DNA from: Hydrogenophaga sp.
GTDB taxonomy: Bacteria > Pseudomonadota > Gammaproteobacteria > Burkholderiales > Burkholderiaceae_C
Direction of reading: 5' to 3'
DNA: 40,566 nucleotides
Assembly (NCBI RefSeq): GCF_028698005.1
Contig: NZ_JAQVEJ010000007.1
Span: 1 to 40,566 of the forward strand
Part shown: one piece after another, positions 1 through 7,750 of the stretch
How positions within the stretch are numbered: position 1 is the stretch's first letter
Layout: each line of letters begins with the position of its first letter
Made by a program: the position numbers and the translations under genes
Notes under the pieces: generated by a model
Told to the model about the DNA's origin: nothing
The model's database searches: none
The model's input: the letters and a program-made list of their open reading frames with translations, nothing else

Positions 1-737
1 GCGACGCCGACTTCGGCGTGGTGCGCGTGCGCGCCTTCGGCACCTACGACTTCAAGATCGTCGATCCGGTCAAGTTCCTCAAGGAGGTGGCGGGCACCGA
101 CCACCATTTCCGCCTGGACGAGTTCAATGACGTGATGCGCTCGCGCATCGTCAGCGTGTTCAGCGAGACCCTGGCCAAGGCCAAGGTGCCGGCGCTGGAC
201 GTGGCCACGCGCTACGGCGAGCTCGGTGCGGCCCTGCTGGAGCCACTGAACGTGGTGATGCGCGAGCTCTATGGTCTGGAATTCACCGCCTTTGTGGTCG
301 AGAACGTCTCGGTGCCGCCCGAGCTGGAGCAGGCGATCGACAAGCGTGGCGCCATGACCGCCATCGGCGACCTCAACGACTTCGTCAAGTACAACATGGG
401 TACCGCGCTGGCCGAGGGCAAGGCCGGCGCTGCCGGCATCGGTGCCGAGCTGGCGGCCGGTCTGGCCATGGGGCAGTCCATGTTGCAGGGCGGCATGGGT
501 GTGGGGGCGCCCCCGGCGCAGCCGGGCTTCGTGCCGGGGGCCACGGCACCCGCCGCCGCGGCGGCGGCCGGCGCCGCGCCCATCGCGCTCATGACGCCCG
601 AACAGGTGGCCGAGGCGCTGGGCGTGGCGCCCAGCGACGTGCTGCAGGAGCTGGAGGCCGGCACCCTCAAGGGCCGCAAGATCGGCTCCCAGTGGCGTGT
701 GCCGCGGGCGGCGCTGGATGAGTTCCTGAAAGGCTGA
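1..737 (+). CDS. SPFH (band 7) domain protein, YdjI/virion-core-like, 5' partial
   Basis: The reading frame is open from the first base of the window, so the N-terminus is missing; about 244 residues are visible. The first ~130 residues are SPFH-like: an alternating beta region (VRVRAFGTYDFKIVDPVKF) followed by the helical segment that makes up the rest of the band-7 fold. A flexible Gly/Ala/Pro linker follows (about residues 140-190). The last ~45 residues form an excisionase-type winged helix, with MTPEQVAEALGVAPSDVLQ and then KIGSQWRVPRAALDEFLKG. Bacterial proteins of this SPFH type are thought to scaffold membrane microdomains or act in envelope stress; the B. subtilis counterpart is YdjI. 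The zinc-ribbon gene 14 bp downstream fits a YdjI/YdjG-like pair. The exact role is inference. Confidence 0.8.
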   Translation, partial: DADFGVVRVRAFGTYDFKIVDPVKFLKEVAGTDHHFRLDEFNDVMRSRIVSVFSETLAKAKVPALDVATRYGELGAALLEPLNVVMRELYGLEFTAFVVENVSVPPELEQAIDKRGAMTAIGDLNDFVKYNMGTALAEGKAGAAGIGAELAAGLAMGQSMLQGGMGVGAPPAQPGFVPGATAPAAAAAAGAAPIALMTPEQVAEALGVAPSDVLQELEAGTLKGRKIGSQWRVPRAALDEFLKG

Positions 738-751
738 GCGGTCCGGCGCGT

Positions 752-1822
752 ATGCAACTGAGCGAGGTCTCTGCCGGGCAGAAACTGGCGTGCCCGGCCT
801 GTGGCGGCGAGGCGCAGTGGAACCCGGCCAAACGGGCGCTGGTCTGTGCCTACTGCGGCACCGAGTCGCCCTACGAGCTCAAGACCGACGGCGCGATCGT
901 CGAGCACGATCTCGTGGCGGCCCTGCAGTCCATTCCACAGGCGGCCCGGGGCTGGCGCGACGAGCGGCGCTCGGTGCGCTGCCAGCACTGCCAGGCCATC
1001 AGCGTGTTTTCGTCCGCCCAGCAGGGCAAGGCCTGCGACTTCTGCGGCTCCACCGCCCTGGTGCCGTTTGAGGACGAGGCGGACGAGATCATCCGGCCCG
1101 AGAGCCTGCTGCCGTTCGATATCGACCAGCCGCGCGCACGCGACCGGGTGCGCCAGTGGTACGGCTCGCGCTTCTGGGCGCCGAACAACCTGGGCAGCAA
1201 GGCGCTGACCGATACCCTGCACGGCGTTTATCTGCCTTACTGGACCTTCGATGCCGATGTCAGCGCCCGTTACACGGCCCAGGGGGGCGAGTACTACCAG
1301 GACCGTGACGGCAAGCGGCAGGTGCGCTGGTTCCCGGTGTCGGGCCAGGTGCGCCATTTCTTCGACGACACCCTGGTGTGCGCCTCGCGCGGCGTGCACC
1401 CGCGGCTGATCCAGGCGGTGGAGCCGTTTCCCACCACCTCCGAGCGCCTCAAGCCCTACGACCCGGGTTACCTGAGCGGCTGGACGGTGGAGCGCTACCA
1501 GCTCGACCTGGTGGGCGCCGCCCAGCGCGGGCGCGAGCGCATGATGGCGGCGATCCGCCGGATGTGTGCACAGGACATCCGTGCCGATACCCACCGCAAC
1601 CTGCAGGTGTCGGCCCAGTTCGAGCGCCAGACCTTCAAACATGTGCTGCTGCCGGTCTGGCTGGTGGGCTACCGCTACGGCAGCCGCGATTACCAGGTGC
1701 TGGTCAACGGCGCGACCGGTCAGGTCGCCGGTGAGTACCCCAAGAGCTGGGTCAAGATCACGATCGCGGTGCTGCTGGCCCTGGTGGTTCTGGCGGCCAT
1801 CATCTGGCTGGACCAGGGCTGA
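752..1822 (+). CDS. Zinc-ribbon protein with C-terminal membrane anchor (YdjG-like)
   Basis: 356 residues. Two zinc ribbons are visible at the N-terminus: C14-x2-C17 with C32-x2-C35, and C77-x2-C80 with C95-x2-C98. A soluble middle domain (about 110-330) contains the segment GVYLPYWTFDADVSARYTA, as in the TFIIB-like zinc-ribbon proteins often annotated as replication-factor-Y-like. A single hydrophobic helix at about 335-352 ends the protein, giving a cytoplasmic body tethered to the inner membrane. The gene starts 14 bp after the SPFH gene on the same strand and is probably co-transcribed with it. I see no clear Shine-Dalgarno sequence; ATG is the first usable start. No enzymatic motif is visible. 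Its function is unknown; a membrane-maintenance role is inferred from the partner. Confidence 0.8.
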   Translation: MQLSEVSAGQKLACPACGGEAQWNPAKRALVCAYCGTESPYELKTDGAIVEHDLVAALQSIPQAARGWRDERRSVRCQHCQAISVFSSAQQGKACDFCGSTALVPFEDEADEIIRPESLLPFDIDQPRARDRVRQWYGSRFWAPNNLGSKALTDTLHGVYLPYWTFDADVSARYTAQGGEYYQDRDGKRQVRWFPVSGQVRHFFDDTLVCASRGVHPRLIQAVEPFPTTSERLKPYDPGYLSGWTVERYQLDLVGAAQRGRERMMAAIRRMCAQDIRADTHRNLQVSAQFERQTFKHVLLPVWLVGYRYGSRDYQVLVNGATGQVAGEYPKSWVKITIAVLLALVVLAAIIWLDQG

Positions 1823-1844
1823 CGGCCCTGCCGGCGCGGCCGCG

Positions 1845-2657
1845 TCAGCGCCGGTCCGGGGCCAGGTGCTGGCGCAGTTCGGCGCAATGGTCTTTCTCGG
1901 GTACCGGCGGGGTCGGCCACACGGCGTCCGCGACGCCGGCCACATCGGCGGGGCCGGTTGGGCCGGCGCGCAGCCAGACCACATGGGCCTGGTCGGCGAG
2001 CGCTGCGGGCCAGTGGCGGGGCACGCCGATGTCGCGCCGCACGTGGCCGGCGCCGGCCAGGAGCAACACGGTCTGACCGGCCCGCAGTTCGCGTGTGGCC
2101 GTCTGCGCCAGGCTCAGGTCGCGTGCGATCTGGATGCGCGTCATCCCGGGCAATTGCGCGGCCGGCAGCAGGCGGCAGTGCCCGTCGTCAACCGCCTGGC
2201 GCTGCCGTGCCAGGCCGTCGGCATCCAGCCGGTCGTCCAGGCTGTGATCCTGCAGCGCGTCGCGCATGCGGGCGCGGGGCAGATTGCCGCCGACCACCGG
2301 CACGCCGGCTTGCACGGCGGCCATCACGACCGGGCCATAGCGCGCCCAGGGCCAGCCGGGCTCATGCCAGGCCAGGCGCTGGCGGACCTCGGTCTCGCTG
2401 GCGCTGTCCGGGAGGCCATGGGTGTCGTGGCCGGACTCGGCCATCTCGAGGACCAGCACCGCCAGGCGGCCTGCGGCGGCCAGATGCTCCACGCTTGCGC
2501 GGGCCAGCACGGCATGCTCATCGGCATCGTGCTGCTCACCCAGCAACAGCACCGGCGCCTCGGGCAGCGCCAGCGCCAGCGGCGCGGCGGTGGCGCAGGC
2601 TGCCAGCATCAGCAGGCCGGCCAGCAGGGCTGGCGTGGCAGACGGTCGATGGCTCAT
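1845..2657 (-). CDS. ChaN family lipoprotein
   Basis: 270 residues. A lipoprotein signal is visible (charged MSHRPS, hydrophobic stretch, lipobox LMLAAC with Cys21). The mature part has the ChaN/EreA-like pattern: LLLGEQHD near the N-terminus, an acidic VLEMAESGHDTHG segment, RLAWHEPGWPWARYGPVVMAA, and a C-terminal LLLAGAGHVRRDIGVPRHW segment with a conserved His. Family members such as Campylobacter ChaN and Pseudomonas PhuW bind haem or are iron-regulated surface lipoproteins, so a haem-binding role at the envelope is plausible but not shown. It converges with the zinc-ribbon gene (22 bp apart) and is divergent from the AbrB-type gene (44 bp apart), so the two divergent promoters must be very compact. 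Confidence 0.8.
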   Translation of the reverse strand: MSHRPSATPALLAGLLMLAACATAAPLALALPEAPVLLLGEQHDADEHAVLARASVEHLAAAGRLAVLVLEMAESGHDTHGLPDSASETEVRQRLAWHEPGWPWARYGPVVMAAVQAGVPVVGGNLPRARMRDALQDHSLDDRLDADGLARQRQAVDDGHCRLLPAAQLPGMTRIQIARDLSLAQTATRELRAGQTVLLLAGAGHVRRDIGVPRHWPAALADQAHVVWLRAGPTGPADVAGVADAVWPTPPVPEKDHCAELRQHLAPDRR

Positions 2658-2701
2658 GCAGGGATACTACGCCCTTTGCCGCCGTGCAACGGCCGACACC
2701 G

Positions 2702-3796
2702 ATGATGTTCATGTCCCGACCACCTGGTCGGCCGGTACCGTGGTCCCGCGTGCTGGGGACGCTGGTGCTGGCCTATGCTGCCGCGCGCTTGTGCGTGTGG
2801 CTGGGCACGCCCCTGCCCTGGATGATCGGCCCCTTGCTGGCCACCGCGCTGGGCTCGATGCTGGGCGCGCCCACCGAGAGCTGGGTGGTGCTGCGCAACG
2901 CCGGCCAATGGGTGATCGGCGCGGCGCTGGGGCTGCATTTCACGCCCGCGGTGGGCGTGTTGGTGGCGCAACTGTGGTGGGTGATTGCCTGGGGTGTCGT
3001 GTGGGCGCTCGCACTGGGGTGGGCGATGGGCGTCTGGCTGCACCGCTTGCATGCGGGGCGGGTGCCCGGGGTGAGGCCCGACCAGTGGCGCGGGACGGCG
3101 TTTTTTGCCGGCTCGATCGGCGCTGCCTCGGAAATGACCCTGATCGCCGAGCGCTATGGCGCGCGCACCGATCTGGTGGCGGCGGCACACAGCCTGCGGG
3201 TGCTGCTGGTGGCCGTGGCGATTCCCTTCGGCCTGCAGGCCTGGGGCGTCACCGGGCTGGATGCCAGCCCGCCTGGCGTGCGGGAGGTCGATCCCGCGGG
3301 CCTGGCCGTGCTGGCGGCGCTGACGCTGGCCGGCATCGTGGCCATGCTGCGCTTCGGGGGAGCGAACCCCTGGTTCATCGGCGCGCTGGCGGTGGCCATG
3401 GTCCTGACCCTCTCGGGTGTGACGTTGTCGGCGGTTCCGGCGGGCCTGAGCAACGCCGCCCAACTGGTCATCGGCATCAGCCTGGGGGTGCGCTTCACGC
3501 CGGCGTTCGTGCATGCCGCGCCGCGCTGGCTGGCTTCGGTGGCGCTGGCCAGCCTGGCCATGATGGCCCTGTGCGTGGTGTTTGCCTGGATCCTGTCGCA
3601 CCTGACCGGCCTGCCAGCGGCCACCCTGGTTCTGGCCGGCGCGCCCGGCGGCATCGCCGAAATGTCCATCACGGCCAAGGTGTTGCAACTCGGTGTGCCC
3701 GTGGTCACCACCTTCCAGGTCTGCCGCCTGGTGGCGGTGCTGATGCTGTCCGAACCCCTGTACCGCTGGTGGGCGGCGCGCCAGTTGCCGTCGTAG
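2702..3796 (+). CDS. AbrB family (PF05145) integral membrane protein
   Basis: 364 residues from the ATG at 2702; ATGs at 2705 and 2711 are alternative starts. The protein is almost entirely hydrophobic helices arranged as two similar halves, each with a glycine-rich signature: TPLPWMIGPLLATALGSMLG with GQWVIGAALGLHFTP in the first half, and GANPWFIGALAVAMVL with QLVIGISLGVRFTP in the second. The segment LAGAPGGIAEMSITAK near the C-terminus is also typical. The family is often misnamed 'transcriptional regulator' or 'ammonia monooxygenase'; it is better described as a putative transporter of unknown substrate. It follows a divergent ChaN-like gene and is followed by a repeat-containing spacer. 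Confidence 0.85.
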   Translation: MMFMSRPPGRPVPWSRVLGTLVLAYAAARLCVWLGTPLPWMIGPLLATALGSMLGAPTESWVVLRNAGQWVIGAALGLHFTPAVGVLVAQLWWVIAWGVVWALALGWAMGVWLHRLHAGRVPGVRPDQWRGTAFFAGSIGAASEMTLIAERYGARTDLVAAAHSLRVLLVAVAIPFGLQAWGVTGLDASPPGVREVDPAGLAVLAALTLAGIVAMLRFGGANPWFIGALAVAMVLTLSGVTLSAVPAGLSNAAQLVIGISLGVRFTPAFVHAAPRWLASVALASLAMMALCVVFAWILSHLTGLPAATLVLAGAPGGIAEMSITAKVLQLGVPVVTTFQVCRLVAVLMLSEPLYRWWAARQLPS

Positions 3797-3817
3797 CCGC
3801 GAGCCCCCTCACCCCGA

Positions 3818-3838
3818 CCCTCTCCCGGAGGGAGAGGG
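3818..3838. repeat. REP-like palindrome 1
   Basis: A perfect 9-bp inverted repeat (CCCTCTCCC/GGGAGAGGG) with a 3-nt loop. It is preceded by CCCCTCACCCCGA, a context I recognise from a widespread intergenic palindromic repeat of proteobacteria. It lies 21 bp after the AbrB-type stop codon. It may act as a mRNA 3'-end stabiliser or simply be a dispersed element; there is no T-run. Confidence 0.65.
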
Positions 3839-3915
3839 AGCGAAAACCCGCGGCGAACAACGTGTCTTCCAGCGTGGGCACCCACGGAACCGGCTTCGCC
3901 GGGCCGTCGGGTGCG

Positions 3916-3957
3916 TCCCCCCTCCAAGCGCCCGCAGGGCGCGCCAGAGAGGGGGGA
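3916..3957. repeat. REP-like palindrome 2 (two-armed hairpin)
   Basis: The outer arms TCCCCCCTC (3916-3924) and GAGGGGGGA (3949-3957) are perfect inverted repeats. They enclose an inner perfect arm pair GCGCCC/GGGCGC with a GCA loop (3928-3942). The structure resembles dispersed GC-rich palindromes common between genes in Comamonadaceae. It lies between the AbrB-type gene and the convergent DUF3567 gene and could serve as a bidirectional 3' barrier. Confidence 0.6.
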
Positions 3958-3989
3958 AGCCGCATCAGCGGCGCAGGGGGGAGTGCCCC

Positions 3990-4274
3990 TCAGTGCATGA
4001 CGACGGGCATCTGCGCCAGGCAGGCATAACCCTCCAGCGTGTCTTCCACTTCCTCTTGCGAGGGGGCGTTTTGCTGCCAGGCCTGCAGCCGCTGCTGGAA
4101 CAGCTCGGCCCACGAGCCGTCCAGGTAGACCTCCTTGCCCGAGCGCTTGTCCACGATCTCGAAGCCGTGGCGCGGCATCTGGGGCAGGTCTTCCTGGCCG
4201 GGCGTCGGCGCATCGGCAGCATTGGCCAGGATGTGGACGACCGCAAAGGAATCCGAGTCGTAGAGCATGTGCAT
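3990..4274 (-). CDS. DUF3567 family protein
   Basis: 94 residues, small and acidic. It begins MHMLYDSDSFAVVHI and contains GFEIVDKRSGKEVYLDG followed by a helical tail (SQEEVEDTLEGYACLAQMPVVMH), the pattern of the DUF3567 family that I know mainly from Burkholderiales. I chose the ATG at 4274 because family members usually begin M-x-M-L-Y and AAGGA lies 10 nt upstream; an ATG at 4292 would add six residues (MKDIEV). Function is unknown. The gene stands alone between the REP-like palindromes and the DUF3108 gene. Confidence 0.8.
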   Translation of the reverse strand: MHMLYDSDSFAVVHILANAADAPTPGQEDLPQMPRHGFEIVDKRSGKEVYLDGSWAELFQQRLQAWQQNAPSQEEVEDTLEGYACLAQMPVVMH

Positions 4275-4449
4275 GACTTCAATATCCTTCATTGAGCAAA
4301 TCGGTGGTGCCTGTGGCACTTATATCGGCAAAACCCGTACAAGACCCGGCTACCTTGCCATTTAGATAGGGATGCCGGGCCCAGGTTCAAGCGGTGTGTC
4401 TTTTTTCGGACAGATGTGGGGTGGGGGGTGGCCACGCGCTGAATCCATG

Positions 4450-4475
4450 GCCCCCACGCTCCGCCGCTGGCGCGG
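4450..4475. repeat. Partial copy of a GC-rich dispersed repeat
   Basis: The 13-mer GCCCCCACGCTCC at 4450-4462 is identical, in the opposite orientation, to 25282-25294 inside the palindromic insert of glpK, and it lies just beyond the DUF3108 stop codon. The match is short, so common descent is a suggestion. The remainder of the 203-bp spacer (4275-4477) holds a T6 run near 4398 and no gene that I can see. Confidence 0.35.
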
Positions 4476-4477
4476 GG

Positions 4478-5734
4478 TCACTGTGCGGGCGGTGGGAGGG
4501 TGTCGATGGTCTGATCGACGAAGTCGCCGCTGGCTTCGCTGACGCGGATGCGGGCCGGCAGGTAGCTCATGTCGGGGGCCAGCCAGACCTCGACCTGGCG
4601 GTCGCGTTCGCGGCGGGGTTGGCGGGCCAGCCGGATCGCGGGCAGGCTCCCGCCCTCCAGGTGCAGTTCATCGGGCCCCTGGACCACGAAGTCCCACAGT
4701 TCCACGCCGGACACGTCGGCCACCGGCAGCCGGATCGTGCTGCCCGCGGGGTAGGCATCGGGCCGCGCCAGGAACAGCGCGCTCAACTGCAGCGCCACCG
4801 ACAGACGGTCTTGCGTGCCCGCCTGCAGCGGCGCCTCGCCGCCGTGGTGGAAGCGGATGCGCTGGCTGGCCGCATCCAGCGTGGCGCGGCGCTCGCGTCG
4901 GCTCTGGTCGACGAAGACCTCCGGATGCATGCCGTGCGCGTCGATGCGGCCCTCGCTGTGCTGCTGGCGCTTGCCGAGCAGGAAGGCACTGACGCTGGCG
5001 TGGGCCTCGTAGCGCTGATGGTCGTGTCGCAGCGTCATGGTGCCGCTGGCGTGGTAGTTGAAGCCTTTGGCCTGGCCGGTCACGGCGTAGCGCAGGTCGA
5101 TCTCCGGCGGCAGCCGGGCGGGGGGCAGCCTGACGTCGGCCTCGCCCGGGGCAGGTACGTCGGCTGGCGGGGGGGTGGCTGACTCGCGCGCCATCTGCTC
5201 GGGCACCGCTTCGGTGGGTGCCGGTCCGGTACCGGCCGTGTCGCCGGCGGCGGGCGGCTCCGTGTCCGGCGCCGGTGCTGCATCGGTGACCGGTGGGGCC
5301 GGCGCCGGTTCGGGCCATGGCATCGGCGTCGCCTCCGGCAATGGCTCCGGCAGTGGTTCGGGTGGTAACGGGGGCGGCGGTGGCAGCGCCGGCGGTGGAG
5401 CCGGTGGTGGAGGAGGAGGTGGAGGAGGAGGTGGAGGAGGAGGAGGTGGTGGTGGTGGCGGAGGCGGCGGCACGAGCTGGATCCAGCGCACGCTGCTGCG
5501 GGCCACGGGTGGGGGCTCCGGAAGGTCCGTGGCGCCGGCGGTGCCGTCATGGGCGGCCTGCGCCGGCGAGGGCGTGTCGCGGGCCGGGTCCAAGGCCGCG
5601 GGGTCTTCGCCCCGCAGGCCGAAGCGCCAGTTCGGCAGGCCGCCGTTGAGCACCAGCACGTGCGCCACCATCACCGCCAGCGTCAATGCCGCCAGGCGGC
5701 CCCGGGGTGGGCGATGGTCGAAGGCGGGGGTCAC
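4478..5734 (-). CDS. DUF3108 domain protein with 23-proline run
   Basis: 418 residues from a GTG start that overlaps the stop of the upstream IclR gene (GTGA), implying translational coupling. A TonB-like layout is visible: short basic N-terminus, one hydrophobic signal-anchor helix (about 13-31), then a long Pro-rich periplasmic spacer. The spacer includes 23 consecutive prolines at residues 89-111 and further PLPEPLPE-type repeats up to about 190. The C-terminal ~210 residues (from IDLRYAVTGQAKGFNYHASG) match the DUF3108 pattern of periplasmic beta-rich proteins. Function is unknown. Such a long proline run should require elongation factor P to translate efficiently. The pairing with IclR is odd and may be only positional. 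Confidence 0.8.
   Translation of the reverse strand: MTPAFDHRPPRGRLAALTLAVMVAHVLVLNGGLPNWRFGLRGEDPAALDPARDTPSPAQAAHDGTAGATDLPEPPPVARSSVRWIQLVPPPPPPPPPPPPPPPPPPPPPPPAPPPALPPPPPLPPEPLPEPLPEATPMPWPEPAPAPPVTDAAPAPDTEPPAAGDTAGTGPAPTEAVPEQMARESATPPPADVPAPGEADVRLPPARLPPEIDLRYAVTGQAKGFNYHASGTMTLRHDHQRYEAHASVSAFLLGKRQQHSEGRIDAHGMHPEVFVDQSRRERRATLDAASQRIRFHHGGEAPLQAGTQDRLSVALQLSALFLARPDAYPAGSTIRLPVADVSGVELWDFVVQGPDELHLEGGSLPAIRLARQPRRERDRQVEVWLAPDMSYLPARIRVSEASGDFVDQTIDTLPPPAQ
5402..5470. repeat. NGG triplet microsatellite encoding polyproline
   Basis: Twenty-three consecutive NGG triplets on the plus strand (mostly AGG and TGG) encode P89-P111 of the minus-strand DUF3108 protein. The near-pure purine/GT tract is prone to slippage by whole codons, so copy number could vary between strains without a frameshift. 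Confidence 0.85.
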
Positions 5735-6585
5735 GATGGGGCCCGGTACCCGAGGTCTTCACTCAACTGCCGGGCGCAGGCACGCAGCGCCGTGGCGGGC
5801 GCGCCATCCCAGCGGGTCTCGAAGGTGGCGGCCGAGCCGAGTGCCACCAGGGCGAGTGCCAGACGCCCCTGGGCGTCGAACACCGGCGCGCAAAAGCCGC
5901 CGACGCCCGGCACCATGCCATGCACCACGCGTCCCATGCCCTGGCGCCGCACCTCGGCCAGCATGGCATCGACGGCGGGCAGGTCCAGGGGGACGTCCGT
6001 CAGGGGGAGCCCGGTGGGCGGCATCCGGCGCAGGCGGGCCAGTTCGTCATCGATCATGCGGCGGATGCGCTCGCCATCGCGGCCGTCACCCGGCATGAAG
6101 GCGGCGAAACAGCGGCCGGTGGCCGAAGTCAGCAAGGGCATCACGTCGCCCAGGCGCAGCGGCACGGGCGCGGCCTGCGGCGCCTCCTCCCAGTGCACCA
6201 TGGTCGGCCCCTGGTTGCCCCAGACGGCGATCGCCAGCGTGTGCCCGGTCTCCTGCAGCAGGGCCGGCATGCGCGCCCGCGCCAGCTTGACGGCATCCAC
6301 CCGCGCCAGCGTGGCCAGGCCGATGCGCAGCGCGGCCGGGCCGAGGTCGTAGCGTGTGCTCACCGGGTCCTGGACGACCAGGCCCAGACGCTGGAAGCTG
6401 ACCAGGTAGCGGTGCGCCTTGGCCGCGCTCATGCCGGCGGCCGCGGCCAGGTCGCGCAGCATCAGGGCGCCAGGCACTTCGGACAGGGCTTTCAGCAACT
6501 CGAACCCCACTTCAACCGACTGGATGCCCGCGCGCTGCGGTTCGCTGTCCTGGGGCGTGGGCGTGTCGGTGTTAAATTTCACCAT
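5731..6585 (-). CDS. IclR family transcriptional regulator
   Basis: 284 residues. The N-terminal winged helix-turn-helix is clear (about 20-80: GIQSVEVGFELLKALSEVPG, LRDLAAAAGMSAAKAHRYL). It is followed by the IclR effector domain (about 95-270) with typical segments LTSATGRCFAAFMPG and GVGGFCAPVFDAQGRLALAL. IclR proteins are dimeric repressors or activators that bind small carboxylic or aromatic-derived acids. The gene is divergent from the FAH-family gene across only 61 bp, which contain an excellent inverted repeat (6595-6622), so it probably controls both directions. Its stop codon overlaps the GTG start of the DUF3108 gene. Confidence 0.9.
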   Translation of the reverse strand: MVKFNTDTPTPQDSEPQRAGIQSVEVGFELLKALSEVPGALMLRDLAAAAGMSAAKAHRYLVSFQRLGLVVQDPVSTRYDLGPAALRIGLATLARVDAVKLARARMPALLQETGHTLAIAVWGNQGPTMVHWEEAPQAAPVPLRLGDVMPLLTSATGRCFAAFMPGDGRDGERIRRMIDDELARLRRMPPTGLPLTDVPLDLPAVDAMLAEVRRQGMGRVVHGMVPGVGGFCAPVFDAQGRLALALVALGSAATFETRWDGAPATALRACARQLSEDLGYRAPS

Positions 6586-6594
6586 GTGTCATTC

Positions 6595-6622
6595 GGGTCT
6601 GAGCATGGCCATGACCAGACCC
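6595..6622. promoter_or_regulatory. Inverted-repeat operator between iclR-type and FAH genes
   Basis: Outer arms GGGTCTG (6595-6601) and CAGACCC (6616-6622) are perfect inverted repeats. They flank a perfect 10-bp palindrome CATGGCCATG (6604-6613). The 28-bp site sits in the middle of the 61-bp divergent intergenic region, the expected position for an IclR-family operator. Confidence 0.6.
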
Positions 6623-6646
6623 CGCTCGCGGCATCAGGAGGCCGGC

Positions 6647-7696
6647 ATGAAACTCGCCACATACAAGGACGGCTCGCGCGACGGACAACTGGTGGTGGTC
6701 TCGCGCGACCTTTCAACTGCCCATTATGCGACGGGTGTGGCCCAGAAGCTGCAGCAGGTGCTGGACGACTGGAACTTCCTGGCACCGCAGTTGCAGGACC
6801 TGTCGGTGGCGCTCAACAGCGGCAAGGCGCGCCACGCCTTCCCCTTCGATCCGGCCCAGTGCATGGCGCCGCTGCCGCGCGCCTACCAGTGGGCCGACGG
6901 CTCGGCCTACCTCAATCACGTGGAGCTGGTGCGCGCCGCGCGTGGCGCCGAGGTGCCGGCCAGCTTTTACGAAGACCCGCTGATGTACCAGGGTGGCAGC
7001 GACGACTTCATCGGCCCCTGCGACCCGGTGGTGGTGCCCAGCGAGGATTTCGGCATCGACTTCGAGGCCGAAATCGCGGTCGTCACCGGCGACGTGCCCA
7101 TGGGCGCATCGCCCGAGCAGGCGCTGGAGGGCGTGCGCCTGCTCATGCTGGCCAACGACGTGTCGCTGCGCCACCTCATCCCGGCCGAGCTGGCCAAGGG
7201 CTTCGGTTTCTTCCAGAGCAAGCCCGCCACCAGTTTCAGCCCGGTGGCGGTCACGCCCGACGAGCTGGGCGAGGCCTGGCAGGGTGGGCGCGTGCACCTG
7301 ACGCTGCAAAGCACCTGGAACGGCCGCCGCGTGGGCATGTGCGATGCCGGCCCCGACATGACGTTTCACTTCGGCCAGCTCATCGCCCACATCTGCAGGA
7401 CGCGCCATGTGCGCGCCGGCACCATCGTGGGCTCGGGGACGGTGAGCAACCCGCCGGTGGTCGCGGACGACGGCCGCAAGACATGGCCCAAGGGCTATTC
7501 GTGCATCGCCGAAAAGCGCGCCATCGAAACCATCCTTGATGGCCAGCCCGGCACCGGTTTCATGAAGTTCGGTGACACCATCCGCATCGAGATGAAGGGC
7601 CGCGATGGCCAGAGCGTGTTCGGCGCCATCGACCAGACCATCGTGTCGGGGCGGCCCGGGGCGCACGCGGACGAGACGCCGGGCGACGACGCCTGA
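6647..7696 (+). CDS. Fumarylacetoacetate hydrolase (FAH) family protein
   Basis: 349 residues. ATG at 6647 is preceded by CAGGAGG at a good distance. The N-terminal ~110 residues are the small lid-like domain; the catalytic FAH fold follows. Metal-binding motifs are visible: the E-x-E of DFEAEIAVVTGDVPMG and the Asp of MLANDVSLRHL, then GFGFFQSKPATSFSPVAVTPDELG and the C-terminal GTIVGSGTVSNPP. Members cleave C-C bonds of 3-oxo or fumaryl-type acids from aromatic degradation in the cytoplasm; the actual substrate cannot be read from sequence. Divergence from an IclR regulator fits an inducible catabolic gene. True fumarylacetoacetase is usually longer, so I give no gene symbol. Confidence 0.85.
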   Translation: MKLATYKDGSRDGQLVVVSRDLSTAHYATGVAQKLQQVLDDWNFLAPQLQDLSVALNSGKARHAFPFDPAQCMAPLPRAYQWADGSAYLNHVELVRAARGAEVPASFYEDPLMYQGGSDDFIGPCDPVVVPSEDFGIDFEAEIAVVTGDVPMGASPEQALEGVRLLMLANDVSLRHLIPAELAKGFGFFQSKPATSFSPVAVTPDELGEAWQGGRVHLTLQSTWNGRRVGMCDAGPDMTFHFGQLIAHICRTRHVRAGTIVGSGTVSNPPVVADDGRKTWPKGYSCIAEKRAIETILDGQPGTGFMKFGDTIRIEMKGRDGQSVFGAIDQTIVSGRPGAHADETPGDDA

Positions 7697-7750
7697 GACG
7701 GCCTCAGGTCGGTCCGGCCCCATGCCGTGACCGGGCACGGAGGGACGGCC

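Noticed and set aside
269-1984. Long minus-strand open frame opposite the SPFH and zinc-ribbon genes
   Set aside because: Low-complexity Ala/Gly/His/Gln-rich translation typical of GC-rich antisense; both plus-strand genes have clear domains.
2654-3688. Long minus-strand frame opposite the AbrB-type gene
   Set aside because: His/Gln/Arg-rich composition without domains; it is the shadow of a well-supported membrane protein.
7692-7708. CCTGAG/CTCAGG hairpin after the FAH gene as a terminator
   Set aside because: Six-bp stem with no T-run; it could easily be chance in GC-rich DNA.
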